Notes under the pieces: model-generated
The model's database searches: none
Told to the model about the DNA's origin: nothing
The model's input: the letters and a program-made list of their open reading frames with translations, nothing else
Origin: Mesostigma viride
Lineage: Eukaryota > Streptophyta > Mesostigmatophyceae > Mesostigmatales > Mesostigmataceae
DNA length: 64,000 bases
Assembly (NCBI GenBank): GCA_009746045.1
Contig: RPFO01000065.1
Coordinates: 1,389,924-1,453,923 of the forward strand
Direction of reading: 5' to 3'
In this document: positions 33,656 through 42,668 of the stretch, piece after piece
Numbering within the stretch: position 1 is the stretch's first letter
How the letters are laid out: each line of letters opens with the position of its first letter
Translations under genes and position numbers: made by a program

Positions 33656-34792
33656 ATGTCTGGTTCATCGTCAAGCAGCCACGGTGCTGGTGAGGCGAAC
33701 GAGCAGAGAGACGCGCAAGCGTTTTTCCCCTACCGAAACCAAGCAAACGCTCCAACATTCGTGCAAGCGGCCTACGTAGCGAGGCACTTGGCAGAAGAGG
33801 GGTGGGTGGCGGTGAGTGGGGGAGGCAACAGGCCAGCGGCGGCGGACCCGATTATTCAACGGGCTCGCGTCGTGATTTCTCCAGGTGAGACGGGGCGAGT
33901 GGCGGTGGAAGAGTTGGTGCGCCTACGGGACGCGCTAGCTGAAACTGCTAATCGTGTGGAGGTCGCTTATCAGGGCGCCCATATCACGCTTGCCGGTCTC
34001 GACCTTGCCAGGGAGGCGCTTAGCCAGATTGTGGCAACAGCGCTCGGCAGCACCAGACTGTTCAACCACTGGGTGGCGACAGCAGTGCTAGGAGAGGGGG
34101 TACCAGACGCCGACATCATCCGGAACGCGCGTGCTCGGGAGACGGTAAATCCTTGGAGCACGGCGGAGGTATTTGCCCAAACCATTGAGAATCTTGTTGC
34201 TGTCCTTTTGCAAGAGTCGAGAGGGTACGCAGACAGGTTCTATATTACCACGCAGCCTTTCGGGGTCTACTCAAGGCTTGATACACCGAGGCCGGAAACC
34301 ACCACAGCGTGGGGTCCGGAGGTGGAGATTGTCGCAGGGGTCGAGAAGACGCCTGAAGACGTCCATTTTGAGTGGACTGACAAGCCAGAGGGCTCCGTCA
34401 AGCGCTCAGCCCAGCAGATAAACGAGGGCGACGGCACTACCGAGACCTACGAGGCAAGGCAGAGAGCTGATCTGCATATACCTCGGGAGGCGACTCACGA
34501 GTACGACCGTTACGGCCGAGGCGAGCAGAACGAGCTGGTCGGCGGCGGTAAGCGGTGGTTGCGCAATCTTGCTTGGCATCGCAACCCAGGCGAGACACAA
34601 CATCCAGTCGAACGCAAGGAAGACGGGCGACCTGTGACCTGCGTGCTGGGAGAGTTTAACCCAGACCTCCAGATTGTCGCAGAGGCAGCAGCAGCCACAT
34701 CGGTTGCTGAGGGTGTTGAGCAGCGTCCAGACCGTGAGGAGAGGCAGGCGAGTGCAAGCCAGGAGGCGGCCTCGTCTGGAGTAAGTGCGTGA
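33656..34792 (+). CDS. ORF0 of element C, unknown protein upstream of gag
   Basis: ATG at 33656, 24 bp after the LTR; 378 aa, intact. Ser-rich start, then a mostly helical, mixed-charge domain (V-E-E-L-V-R-L-R-D-A-L-A-E-T-A-N, then L-A-R-E-A-L-S-Q-I-V-A-T-A-L), then an acidic/Arg-rich C-terminal half. No transmembrane segment or zinc motif. It ends in TGA (34790-34792), with a second in-frame TGA at 34796. The frame is then open into gag, so it could be an N-terminal extension of Gag made by skipping the stops. Codon pattern is GC-rich, like the ORF0 of A. Not a family I recognise. Confidence 0.7.
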   Translation: MSGSSSSSHGAGEANEQRDAQAFFPYRNQANAPTFVQAAYVARHLAEEGWVAVSGGGNRPAAADPIIQRARVVISPGETGRVAVEELVRLRDALAETANRVEVAYQGAHITLAGLDLAREALSQIVATALGSTRLFNHWVATAVLGEGVPDADIIRNARARETVNPWSTAEVFAQTIENLVAVLLQESRGYADRFYITTQPFGVYSRLDTPRPETTTAWGPEVEIVAGVEKTPEDVHFEWTDKPEGSVKRSAQQINEGDGTTETYEARQRADLHIPREATHEYDRYGRGEQNELVGGGKRWLRNLAWHRNPGETQHPVERKEDGRPVTCVLGEFNPDLQIVAEAAAATSVAEGVEQRPDREERQASASQEAASSGVSA

Positions 34793-34846
34793 GCCTGAGG
34801 GGGTTCCAGCGGCCATGTCTGCGTGTGTTTTCTGTGGTATTCTATA

Positions 34847-35839
34847 ATGCTTCGTAACACGCGCGGGGGCGGCAGCGGGAGCGGGGCGGGAGCGGGGGAT
34901 GGCGGGGGTGAGGCAAGGGCAGAAACAGGAAGCCCCGCCAACGTCGTGCCAGAGGGACAGGCAATCCCAACGGCAGAGGGCGTCAATGGCAGGAGGGCGT
35001 CCAACCGGAAGAGGAAGGAGGTGGCACAAGGGGAGGAGCGTGCAGGGTGGCCAACCGACGGCGTGGTGCTGACGGGGGAGGGCCAGAATGATGCTGAACG
35101 GCAAGCACCTGGTAAGAGACCATGTGTGCCTCTGTCTGGTGTTCCTGAAGCTCATGTTCCTGCGCCATTAGCACCCGTAGGAGCTGCTGTCATTGGCAGT
35201 GACCCTCGTGCTTTGCCTGGGACTAGACCTCATATGAGTGCTGTGGCTGTGATGAATGGCCAGAAGCCTCTCAAGCCTCCTGTGGGACAGGAAGAGCTAG
35301 ACAAGTGGTTGGAGGATATGGAGCTAGTTTCATGCTCTGTAGATCCCACTGTCAACCTTGTGCAGGTATTCCACACATCCACGACTAATAGGGATTCAAG
35401 TGAGAGGGTGAGGGACAAGGCTAGGCAGGCTGTCAAGGACAAGCTGACTTGGTCTCAGTTCCTAGAGGGCCTACGTCAGGAGTTTTCTGATAAGGTACTC
35501 AACCTCACTAATCACTATAAGCTCAGCTATGATACCTTTGAGATCAAGGGCACAATAGCTGAGGAGCTGCAGCGGCTCACACGCATCAGGGAGAAGGGGG
35601 CCAAGCATGGCTTCAATCTGACTGATAGAGCAGTGGCAGATTACTTCCTGGATCGCATGGGGCTGAGTGTGGATGGGAGAAATGCAGCTAGGATGTTTGC
35701 TGATCAGACAGATGGGACGTGGCCAGCCTTGCAAAAGGTTATTTTCAATATCCGTCCATCTGACAATGCTGCTTGTAAGGCAATCCAGGTGACTGGTGCC
35801 CCTTCAGCCTCCGCTCATCAGGTCCATGGTGACGCCCCT
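34847..35839 (+). CDS. gag of element C, N-terminal part (interrupted by element B)
   Basis: ATG at 34847. Gly/Glu/Arg-rich start, then a capsid-like region (about 35280-35770) with W-L-E-D-M-E, a T-W-S-Q-F-L-E-G-L-R-Q-E-F type motif and Y-F-L-D-R-M-G-L, characteristic of retrotrans_gag folds. The frame is broken after codon GCC CCT by element B. The other half at 43302 is in register, so the joined frame is open for 449 codons. Confidence 0.85.
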
Positions 35840-36467
35840 AGTTAATATTGCCTGGCAAGCAATATTATTCTACTAAGCTACTTGGCTTGTAGAGATTCTA
35901 CTTCCGGTTACTACAATCCAGAAACGGGTTCATTCTGATGAGTATTGCTCGAGATGTGAGCAAGATACTGTTCTACTACATTCTACTTGGATTCAGTTAT
36001 TCTACGGTGGTTCTTCAAGTGACGCGTGGCATACGACGTCTTGTCACAGTGTACGATAGGACATTTAGTCTCCGACACTGCGGTCTATTCAATGCTATTG
36101 ATTAGACGTAACAAATAGTGACAGGACTTGTGCGACAGGACACTGATGTGACTATTTATGGATAACGAGTCGAGATCTGCTGGTCCAGAGTGAAGGACAG
36201 CAATATTGTGAGATGATCTGTCCTATCAGTCATCTGGATGTGACTGCGTCACAATTAGTATATAACGAGCAGGACGCTGCCACTTGGTAGCACCACTTTC
36301 CCTGCACCTGTGTCCTCGCACCTTCGGCGACGGTTCTCACGTGCCTTGTGCGTTCTGTGCTGGTAGCCATAACCAGCAACGTAAACCTATTGATTAATAT
36401 AACTACTTCCTCTGTAGATATTAATCAGTGCAGGCTGAACCACAGTTCAGCCACAGTTTCGTTAACT
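35840..36467 (+). repeat. 5' LTR of element B
   Basis: Starts AGTTAATATTGC with a perfect 9-bp hairpin (35843-35851 with 35859-35867). Ends CGTTAACT. No TGG-type primer-binding site follows. Confidence 0.94.
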
Positions 36468-36548
36468 CGAATTACAAGCGAGTTCGTAATCTACTGATTA
36501 CGGCATTGATTTCTGGTGTCGGCAATTTTTACGGTGTTTTTCCATTAT

Positions 36549-37112
36549 ATGGGAAACACGCGTGAATATCGTGAGCCATCTCCCGAGCGTGCGTCGGCTC
36601 CATCGTCTTCAGGTTTTAATTTCAACGTTCAACGTACGGCGTCAACTGCTGCGCTGCATTCGCGTGCTGTTCAACCTTCGCTGTCTCAAGCGCTCGTCAG
36701 CCGGCCGCCAGTTTCTAACGATCTGCATCAGTTCGTCGACGACCTTACTCAAGATTTGGAAATCCTGTCGGAAAATTCCCATATTTTCCGAAGGCTTGCA
36801 GCTTCGGGATCAGACGAGCAAGCTCAAGTAATTTCGGCGCTTCGCACCTACGGCTTGGGTGTTCTGGCGTTGGCGACAGCGTGGTCTGGAATTTCGGCGA
36901 CTCTTCCGGCTGTCGCAGTTCCGGTTAGCAACAACGGGTGGGCGTCGTCAGTCGACGGTATCATAAACGTCGCTGCTTCGATTCAGCGGCAATCAAACGC
37001 TGAGGAGCCAGGTGAAAACAGCGAGGGGCTTCCTGATTTATATCCGAGTATTGTGCAGCAGATTTTGGATAACGTATTGCAGTTTCCGCGCGACGATATG
37101 CGGCTGGATTAA
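36549..37112 (+). CDS. ORF0 of element B, unknown protein
   Basis: ATG at 36549, 82 bp after the LTR; 187 aa, ending TAA. Ser/Pro/Arg-rich first 60 residues, then a helical acidic part (D-D-L-T-Q-D-L-E-I-L-S-E-N) and an Ala/Val-rich stretch that might be a buried helix. No recognised domain and no clear similarity to the ORF0 of A or C apart from position and a Ser-rich start. It is in the same frame as gag, but several TAA codons intervene, so read-through is unlikely here. An intron linking the two is possible but unproven. Confidence 0.6.
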   Translation: MGNTREYREPSPERASAPSSSGFNFNVQRTASTAALHSRAVQPSLSQALVSRPPVSNDLHQFVDDLTQDLEILSENSHIFRRLAASGSDEQAQVISALRTYGLGVLALATAWSGISATLPAVAVPVSNNGWASSVDGIINVAASIQRQSNAEEPGENSEGLPDLYPSIVQQILDNVLQFPRDDMRLD

Positions 37113-37262
37113 ATTTTCTGTTATAATTAACAGAGAATTAATTCAGGAAAATTTTTTTCTTGGTTCCAGAGCTTAAGGGATTAATTTATTAATTCCCCAG
37201 CAGTATTCTTTCTTCAGCATCGGCATCGGCATCGACAGTTGTCATCGGCATTCGCAGCGACC

Positions 37263-38326
37263 ATGCAGGGTTTGGAAGACGGCGAGATACGCGGCGAACA
37301 AATGCTGCGGGGTCAGAATTTTAATCGTCCAGCAGCAGCAGAGCAGCCCCGCAGAGCCAAGGCCCAGGAGGGCTTTGCTATTCTTAACCAGCTTCCCAGT
37401 CTCAAGGAGCACTGGACTGTTAAGGATAAGGATATTACCATTAGGCACCTTAAGGGATATAAGGGCTTGTATAATGGTAACAATCCTCTGCAGGTGCTGT
37501 GTATGTCACAGTACCTTCTTAAGTGTCCCAAGAGGGTGCAGAAGTATGTAAATGACAAGTTTGAGGATGGAGATTCCTGGGATGTTTTTATAGCTGAGTT
37601 TGAGGTGTTCCTAGATGATAAGAGGGCTAGTGATGGCTCCTTTTGGAAGAAGGAGTACATTGATTTCAAGGCTGAGGGTCTGATTCTGCAGGCATTTGAG
37701 GATTTTCAGGAGCTCAGGCACAATTGTGCTGGCAAGGGGTATGTAGTGTCAGATGAGATTGCCATGGATGATTTCCTAGGTAGCCTGGGATTGGATGAGG
37801 TCACCTTGGATAACCTGCAGGTGCACATGCGTACATGCACCACCTGGGCTGCTATGGTGGCCAAGATCAAGGATTATTTCAGGGGCAAGTATGTGGGAGG
37901 CAAGAAGGAGGCAGACAAGGCCAGGGAGAAGCAGAAGGAGAAGGATAAGGTGGATGTGGCAGCTGCAGCAGGGGGCAGTGTTCCCAAGGTCAAGGGCAAC
38001 CAATGGGGGGGGCAGCCCTCCAACGGTTATGGTCCACCAAGGTCAGGGCCTTCCAAGCGGGGGGCTTCCAGGCCAAGGGCTTCAGTGGCTTCAAGCGTCG
38101 TGGAGGTCCTTCCCAGGAGCAGCCAGCGGCTCAGCGTCCCAGATTTGATTTCAACAGGGTGGGGTCCCAGCGGGGACCACCTGGGGTGGGGACACCTCGT
38201 ATCACATGTTATTTCTGTCACCAGCAGGGCCACATCCGTAAGGACTGCCCTAGCTGGCGTAAGCAAAGGGGCCAAGGGGGTATAACAACCCAACCTGACA
38301 GGCTCAGCCTTCCCTGGGCTTGCTAG
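37263..38326 (+). CDS. gag of element B with CCHC knuckle (frame change at a G-run)
   Basis: ATG at 37263. Capsid-like domain about 37370-37890 (W-T-V-K-D-K-D-I, F-W-K-K-E-Y-I-D-F, Y-F-R-G-K-Y), then a Lys/Glu stretch and a Gly-rich basic region. The CCHC knuckle (C-Y-F-C-H-Q-Q-G-H-I-R-K-D-C, 38207-38248) is in the minus-one frame relative to the capsid part. The likely crossover is a run of six G near 38057 or of eight G near 38006. That frame stops at 38324-38326. A single-base indel or a programmed slip are both possible. Gag coats the element RNA in the cytoplasm. Confidence 0.8.
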
Positions 38327-41300
38327 GGTCCGCCAGGGAGGGGGCTAAGAGTGACCCCCCCATTACTCTGGATGAAGTTGATTTGCTCCCTGCACAGGTT
38401 GAGAGTCTCCCGCTTAAGGTTGAGAGTCCCCCTGCACAGGTTGAGGGTGCATCCATGGAGGAAGAACACAATGGGGTAGTGACTGGGTCTTCCCACGTCA
38501 CCATGGTGAAAGCAGTTACCACAAGGCAACAACGTTCCCACATGGCTCTTGGAGGTAGTTTGCGTACTCCTTCAATGTTGGAGCGTGGAAGTCCTGCCTT
38601 AGGGCAGGAAGCTCCTTTAGAGGAGGAGGATGAGGCTGATGGCCTGAATGATGCAATGGGGAGCTTGGTTGTAAGAGAGAGTGCTGTTCCAAGCACCTCA
38701 CCTGTATTTAATAAAATGTCTCTTGTGTCAAACATTGCATTGAGATTGCATCATATGTTTGGTCATGCTGCCCAGGCACTCCAGTTTGCAAGGAGGCTGG
38801 GAGGGACATCTTTGTTTAATGCAGTAAAGCAGGTTGCTGAGGCTTGTTCCTGTAGGCTGGTTGCTCCCAAGCCTAAGAAGTCTCATGTCAGACAACCTGT
38901 GTTGCAGCCTGGATATGTACAATGTGATATCCAAGAAATCAGGAAACTGATTTTGTTGGTGGGTGTTGACAGATACACCAAGTACAAGGTGCTGGAGCTG
39001 TTGCAAGACAAATCTAAGCCATGTTTGGTGGCTGGGCTCCAGGCTATCAGATCCAGAATGAAACCAGTGATCCAGCTGCAGTGTGATTTAGAATTTGAGT
39101 GCTGCATGGGGCATGAAGACCTCCCTGAGTTATTTGTTGTACACAGGGAGTCCCATGGCAGTCAAGGCGTGGTGGAGAGGACAATCAGAGAGCTCAAGAC
39201 TATTCTGCTGACGGAGAAGAAGATTCCAAGATTGGTTCCAGCTATTATCAAGACGGCCTGGTTAAGGTCAGTTGAGGACAGATTGAATGTCAGGGCACCC
39301 ATGTATGTTGGAGAGGTCCCTGTGACTCCATTATCATTGCATCTTCGGGAGCTCCCTACTGAGGTTGAGCAAGCCTGGAAAGATAGCCTTATGTTCAAGT
39401 TTGCCAAGTTGAGGCAGAAAGACAAGGGCTGGAGTGTTCTGAAACCTGTTGTTGGCCAGAGGGTAATTGTGTGGAAAGAGCCCAAGCTTGCAGGCAAGCG
39501 TGGTAGCTGGCACCCTGGAGTAGTGACCAGGGTGGAACTAGCTGGGCACAAGTGCTGGGTGAAGATGGAGGATCCTCCCCAGAATGTGCACCGTCTGTCG
39601 TGGTCATATGTACGTCTAAGGGGTGCTGAAGCAGAGGCAGTAACTCCTGATGTGACAACCTTGCCAGTTGGTCATGACGTCATCCCTGATCATCACGTTC
39701 CGGCTGGAAGTAATCCCCGGGTAAGTCCTGGCCAGACCCCTGGACCGGTTAACTTTCCAGATTTAGAGCAGGCAGATGTGGTCCCCTCTAGCCTCACTAA
39801 GCATAGAGGTGTGGGCCTGAAAGATGTGGTGCTGGCTATGCAAAAAGCCAAGCAAAAGCCTCGGGTGTCCAAGCTCAGCCAGTTGGGGGAGTCCGAGTGC
39901 ACTGCACTAGAAGTAGATACCAATGCAGAGGTCTCAATCATGGGGTCTCAGCATACAGGGCAGCGGCAGATTGGCGAGTCTAGCTGTTCCTGGGTGTCTG
40001 ACTTTAGTGGCAGGGTTCATATGAAAGTGGTAGGAGAAATCATCTTACCATTTATGGGTGTAGATGTTTCCTTCCTAGTGCTAGAAGATTACGATGGCCC
40101 TATCATTTTGGGTCAGAATTTTCTTTGCACCCCTGGAGTTGTGGTTGTATCTCATAGCCTTATTCGTAAGGGTTGGGGTAGCATTCCACTGACTAACTTC
40201 AGGGCCCTGAATCTTAATTTTTTCTCTGTGAAAGCGATCAGGAATGTGCAGTGGCCTGAGGATCAGATTCCTGTGGCTTCCAGTCTTGTGATGCCAGCTG
40301 CTCTTCATCCTAGCAGTATTGGTATTACTAAGAGATCACTGGCTGCTCATTCTCCTCTTAGCTATGATCAGCTTGTCCAGGAAATGAGTTCTCCTCTGAT
40401 GTTTGAGGCCTGGAGGCTAGCATTTGCCAAGGCCCTAGAGGAGTGGTTGCAGTTTGACTGCTGTCAGCCTGTGAATGAAGTTCCTCCATACAGTACACGG
40501 TTGAAGCTCAGATTCGTCATCAAGCGGAAGGAGGTGGAGGGGGTGTCTGTTCCCCATGTGCGTCCAGTTCTTAATGAATACCGTGGTACTGGGGATCTTC
40601 TGGGCGAGGAGTTGTATACACCTGGGATGCTACATGATACATGGCGTATTTTATTGTGCCTGTATGTCGGTATGCTGAACCAGGGTGCTGATGTGTCTTC
40701 AGTTCTGCTAGATTTCAAGAGAGCATTTCTGAAGGGTGATCCCAGTGTGGCTCAGCAGGTGTGGCATTGTGAAACTCCATTTCATGTGCCAGTTCCTGTA
40801 GCCTGGCAGGCAGAGCTCCAGTCTAGCTACCTGCTGATTCTGAAGGGTCTAGAAGGTCTCAGGTCCAGTCCCATCATTTGGAGGCTCACCTTGGAAGACT
40901 TCTTGACTAAACACTGTGGGTTGAAGGTGTCATCTGTGGACCCATGTTTATTGCTGGGTAGGTGGCATGATTTACCTGTGTATGCTAGCCTGCATGGTGA
41001 TGACTTGCACTTGATTGCTCCCACTAAGTGGTTGAGTCAGTTTGTGCCCATCATTAATGATGCATTTCCTTTGGGAAAAGAATTGTGGCAGAAGCCTGGA
41101 GAGGCTGTCACGTTCTGTGGAATGCAGGCTACATTGGTTCAGGAGGGGAGTCAGTGGCTGATTAAGCTGCAGGCGGGCAATGACTACAAGAGTACCATTC
41201 TTCAATCTGTTCCAGAGGTCATGACGTCATCCATTGCACCTGAGCTGAAAGGCAAGTTGGCCTGGTATGGCAGCATTTGTGGGCCTGACATGATGGTCCA

Positions 41301-41892
41301 TAGCAGATCCCCTGATGATGTGCTAATTCTGGAGGAGCCTTCCCAGATTATTGCACATGTTAACAAGTCTCCTGGTATTACTTTAGCTGGGATAGATTTG
41401 TCTTTGCCATTTTCCTTGGATATCTATGTTGATAGCTCCATGGATAGCAGGCAAGTTTCTAAGGTCAGAGGCAGGTCAGCTGGCTTGTTTGTGCTTCAGC
41501 AACATAGGCCTAGTCTTGTGGCCTGGTACAGTCGTCTTCAAAGAAGGGTTGCTGTGAGTTCAGATGTCTCTGAGTGCAGAGCCATTTGTGAAGGGATTCA
41601 GTCTAGTTTGTACATCAAGGAGCTGTTGCTAGCTATGGCTTCAGTGACTCCTCATACTCTTCAGCTGGAAACCTTGATCCTTTCAGATAACATGGGTATG
41701 GTCCAGTTTGTGCACAAGCAGTTGGCCAGAAGCAGAGATCTGGATTATCTCCTGTTGAAGGAGTTGGCAGGTCTGGTGGATATTCAACATCTTCCAGGTT
41801 CTGAGAATCCTGCTGATGCCTTGACCAAGTTGCCTCACAAGTCTGCTGAGCAATATAAGCTTCTTTACAAGCTGATGAGCTCCTCTGTGTGA
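38299..41892 (+). CDS. pol of element B: integrase, protease-like, RT, RNase H in one open frame
   Basis: Open for 1197 codons, overlapping the end of gag by 28 nt in the minus-one frame. Order of domains: linker; HHCC zinc domain (38745-38860); rve integrase with Asp 38926, Asp 39085, Glu 39175; SH3-like module (39420-39620, K-R-G-S-W-H-P-G-V-V then V-H-R-L-S-W); aspartic-protease-like domain with V-D-T-N-A-E-V-S-I-M (Asp at 39916) and I-I-L-G-Q-N-F-L (near 40105); copia RT with D-F-K-R-A-F-L-K-G-D (Asp 40711), V-D-P-C-L and H-G-D-D (40993-41004); RNase H with Y-V-D-S-S (Asp 41431), S-E-C-R-A, L-S-D-N-M-G and N-P-A-D-A-L-T-K. Known copia pol has protease before integrase. Best copy of the family. 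Confidence 0.92.
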   Translation, partial: QAQPSLGLLGSAREGAKSDPPITLDEVDLLPAQVESLPLKVESPPAQVEGASMEEEHNGVVTGSSHVTMVKAVTTRQQRSHMALGGSLRTPSMLERGSPALGQEAPLEEEDEADGLNDAMGSLVVRESAVPSTSPVFNKMSLVSNIALRLHHMFGHAAQALQFARRLGGTSLFNAVKQVAEACSCRLVAPKPKKSHVRQPVLQPGYVQCDIQEIRKLILLVGVDRYTKYKVLELLQDKSKPCLVAGLQAIRSRMKPVIQLQCDLEFECCMGHEDLPELFVVHRESHGSQGVVERTIRELKTILLTEKKIPRLVPAIIKTAWLRSVEDRLNVRAPMYVGEVPVTPLSLHLRELPTEVEQAWKDSLMFKFAKLRQKDKGWSVLKPVVGQRVIVWKEPKLAGKRGSWHPGVVTRVELAGHKCWVKMEDPPQNVHRLSWSYVRLRGAEAEAVTPDVTTLPVGHDVIPDHHVPAGSNPRVSPGQTPGPVNFPDLEQADVVPSSLTKHRGVGLKDVVLAMQKAKQKPRVSKLSQLGESECTALEVDTNAEVSIMGSQHTGQRQIGESSCSWVSDFSGRVHMKVVGEIILPFMGVDVSFLVLEDYDGPIILGQNFLCTPGVVVVSHSLIRKGWGSIPLTNFRALNLNFFSVKAIRNVQWPEDQIPVASSLVMPAALHPSSIGITKRSLAAHSPLSYDQLVQEMSSPLMFEAWRLAFAKALEEWLQFDCCQPVNEVPPYSTRLKLRFVIKRKEVEGVSVPHVRPVLNEYRGTGDLLGEELYTPGMLHDTWRILLCLYVGMLNQGADVSSVLLDFKRAFLKGDPSVAQQVWHCETPFHVPVPVAWQAELQSSYLLILKGLEGLRSSPIIWRLTLEDFLTKHCGLKVSSVDPCLLLGRWHDLPVYASLHGDDLHLIAPTKWLSQFVPIINDAFPLGKELWQKPGEAVTFCGMQATLVQEGSQWLIKLQAGNDYKSTILQSVPEVMTSSIAPELKGKLAWYGSICGPDMMVHSRSPDDVLILEEPSQIIAHVNKSPGITLAGIDLSLPFSLDIYVDSSMDSRQVSKVRGRSAGLFVLQQHRPSLVAWYSRLQRRVAVSSDVSECRAICEGIQSSLYIKELLLAMASVTPHTLQLETLILSDNMGMVQFVHKQLARSRDLDYLLLKELAGLVDIQHLPGSENPADALTKLPHKSAEQYKLLYKLMSSSV

Positions 41893-42042
41893 GTTGAGCA
41901 ATTCCAGTTGGAGCTTTGAGCTTGATGACTGATTGGGTGAGAAGAGCTAACATAGAGCTGGGCTCTGTTATGCTGAGAGCTGTGTTGCTCTGAGGGCAGT
42001 AATGCTCTGTGTACATATGTGTATAATACTGTATTCTATGTA

Positions 42043-42140
42043 ATGCTCAGTCATGGAGCATGATGTTGGTTGGGGGTTTGTCCTCAGTTTGAGGTTTGTC
42101 TCAACCAAAGGGATTTTATAGGGCAGGGTTCGATTCCCTG
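42043..42140 (+). other. tRNA-like hairpins in 3' UTR of element B
   Basis: ATGCTCAGTCATGGAGCAT (42043-42061) resembles a tRNA D-arm/A box. CAGGG-TTCGATT-CCCTG (42124-42140) is a perfect T-arm with 5-bp stem, 7-nt loop and B-box core GGTTCGATTCC. Element C has the same pair with compensatory stem changes. No acceptor stem is evident, so it is not a tRNA gene. Confidence 0.55.
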
Positions 42141-42600
42141 GGGCTGCTTAGGCGGATTTTCCCGGATTGGCTGACCCATCAACCTTGCTGGTGAGGTGGC
42201 GACAGGTCCCCCTAGTTTTGTCCCAGACAGAGGAAGGTAGTTTGTCATGTGCTTAATATATTTTGTGATGTGCTATTTCTCAGTCCATGGTGGGCGCCAG
42301 TTCTGATAACTATCAATGTCTACCTGATAAGGTCTTGTGGGTAACTTGTGGGGTTCCAATCAGGAGCCATTATGGTGGTGATTCCATTTTGGTCATTATT
42401 CTGGTTAGCCACAAGCTGCTACTCCAAACACTTGGCTTTCTACTTCCAGTGGATAGGGAATTCATTGTAATTCGTCATGGCTGAGATGTGTTGTGATCTG
42501 GTGCTTGATTAATCCCGAGCAGAGACTACAGAGAGCTGGGAGGGATGTCAAGTGCTATGCATGTTGTTTCTATATATGTGTTGCCAAGCCTAACAGCTCT

Positions 42601-42668
42601 AAAAGAAAGAAAGGGCTGGAGTTAATATGGCTGTTATGTCCAAGCTCTAAAAGAGAAGAAAGGGCTGG
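42601..42668 (+). other. Duplicated polypurine tract of element B
   Basis: AAAGGGCTGGAGTTAATAT at 42610-42628 is an incomplete copy of the true tract and LTR start at 42649-42680. The second tract, AAAAGAGAAGAAAGGGCTGG, abuts the 3' LTR. Confidence 0.65.

Noticed and set aside
42043-42140. A functional tRNA gene
   Set aside because: D-arm-like and T-arm are present but no acceptor stem or proper anticodon arm was found; kept only as a tRNA-like structure.
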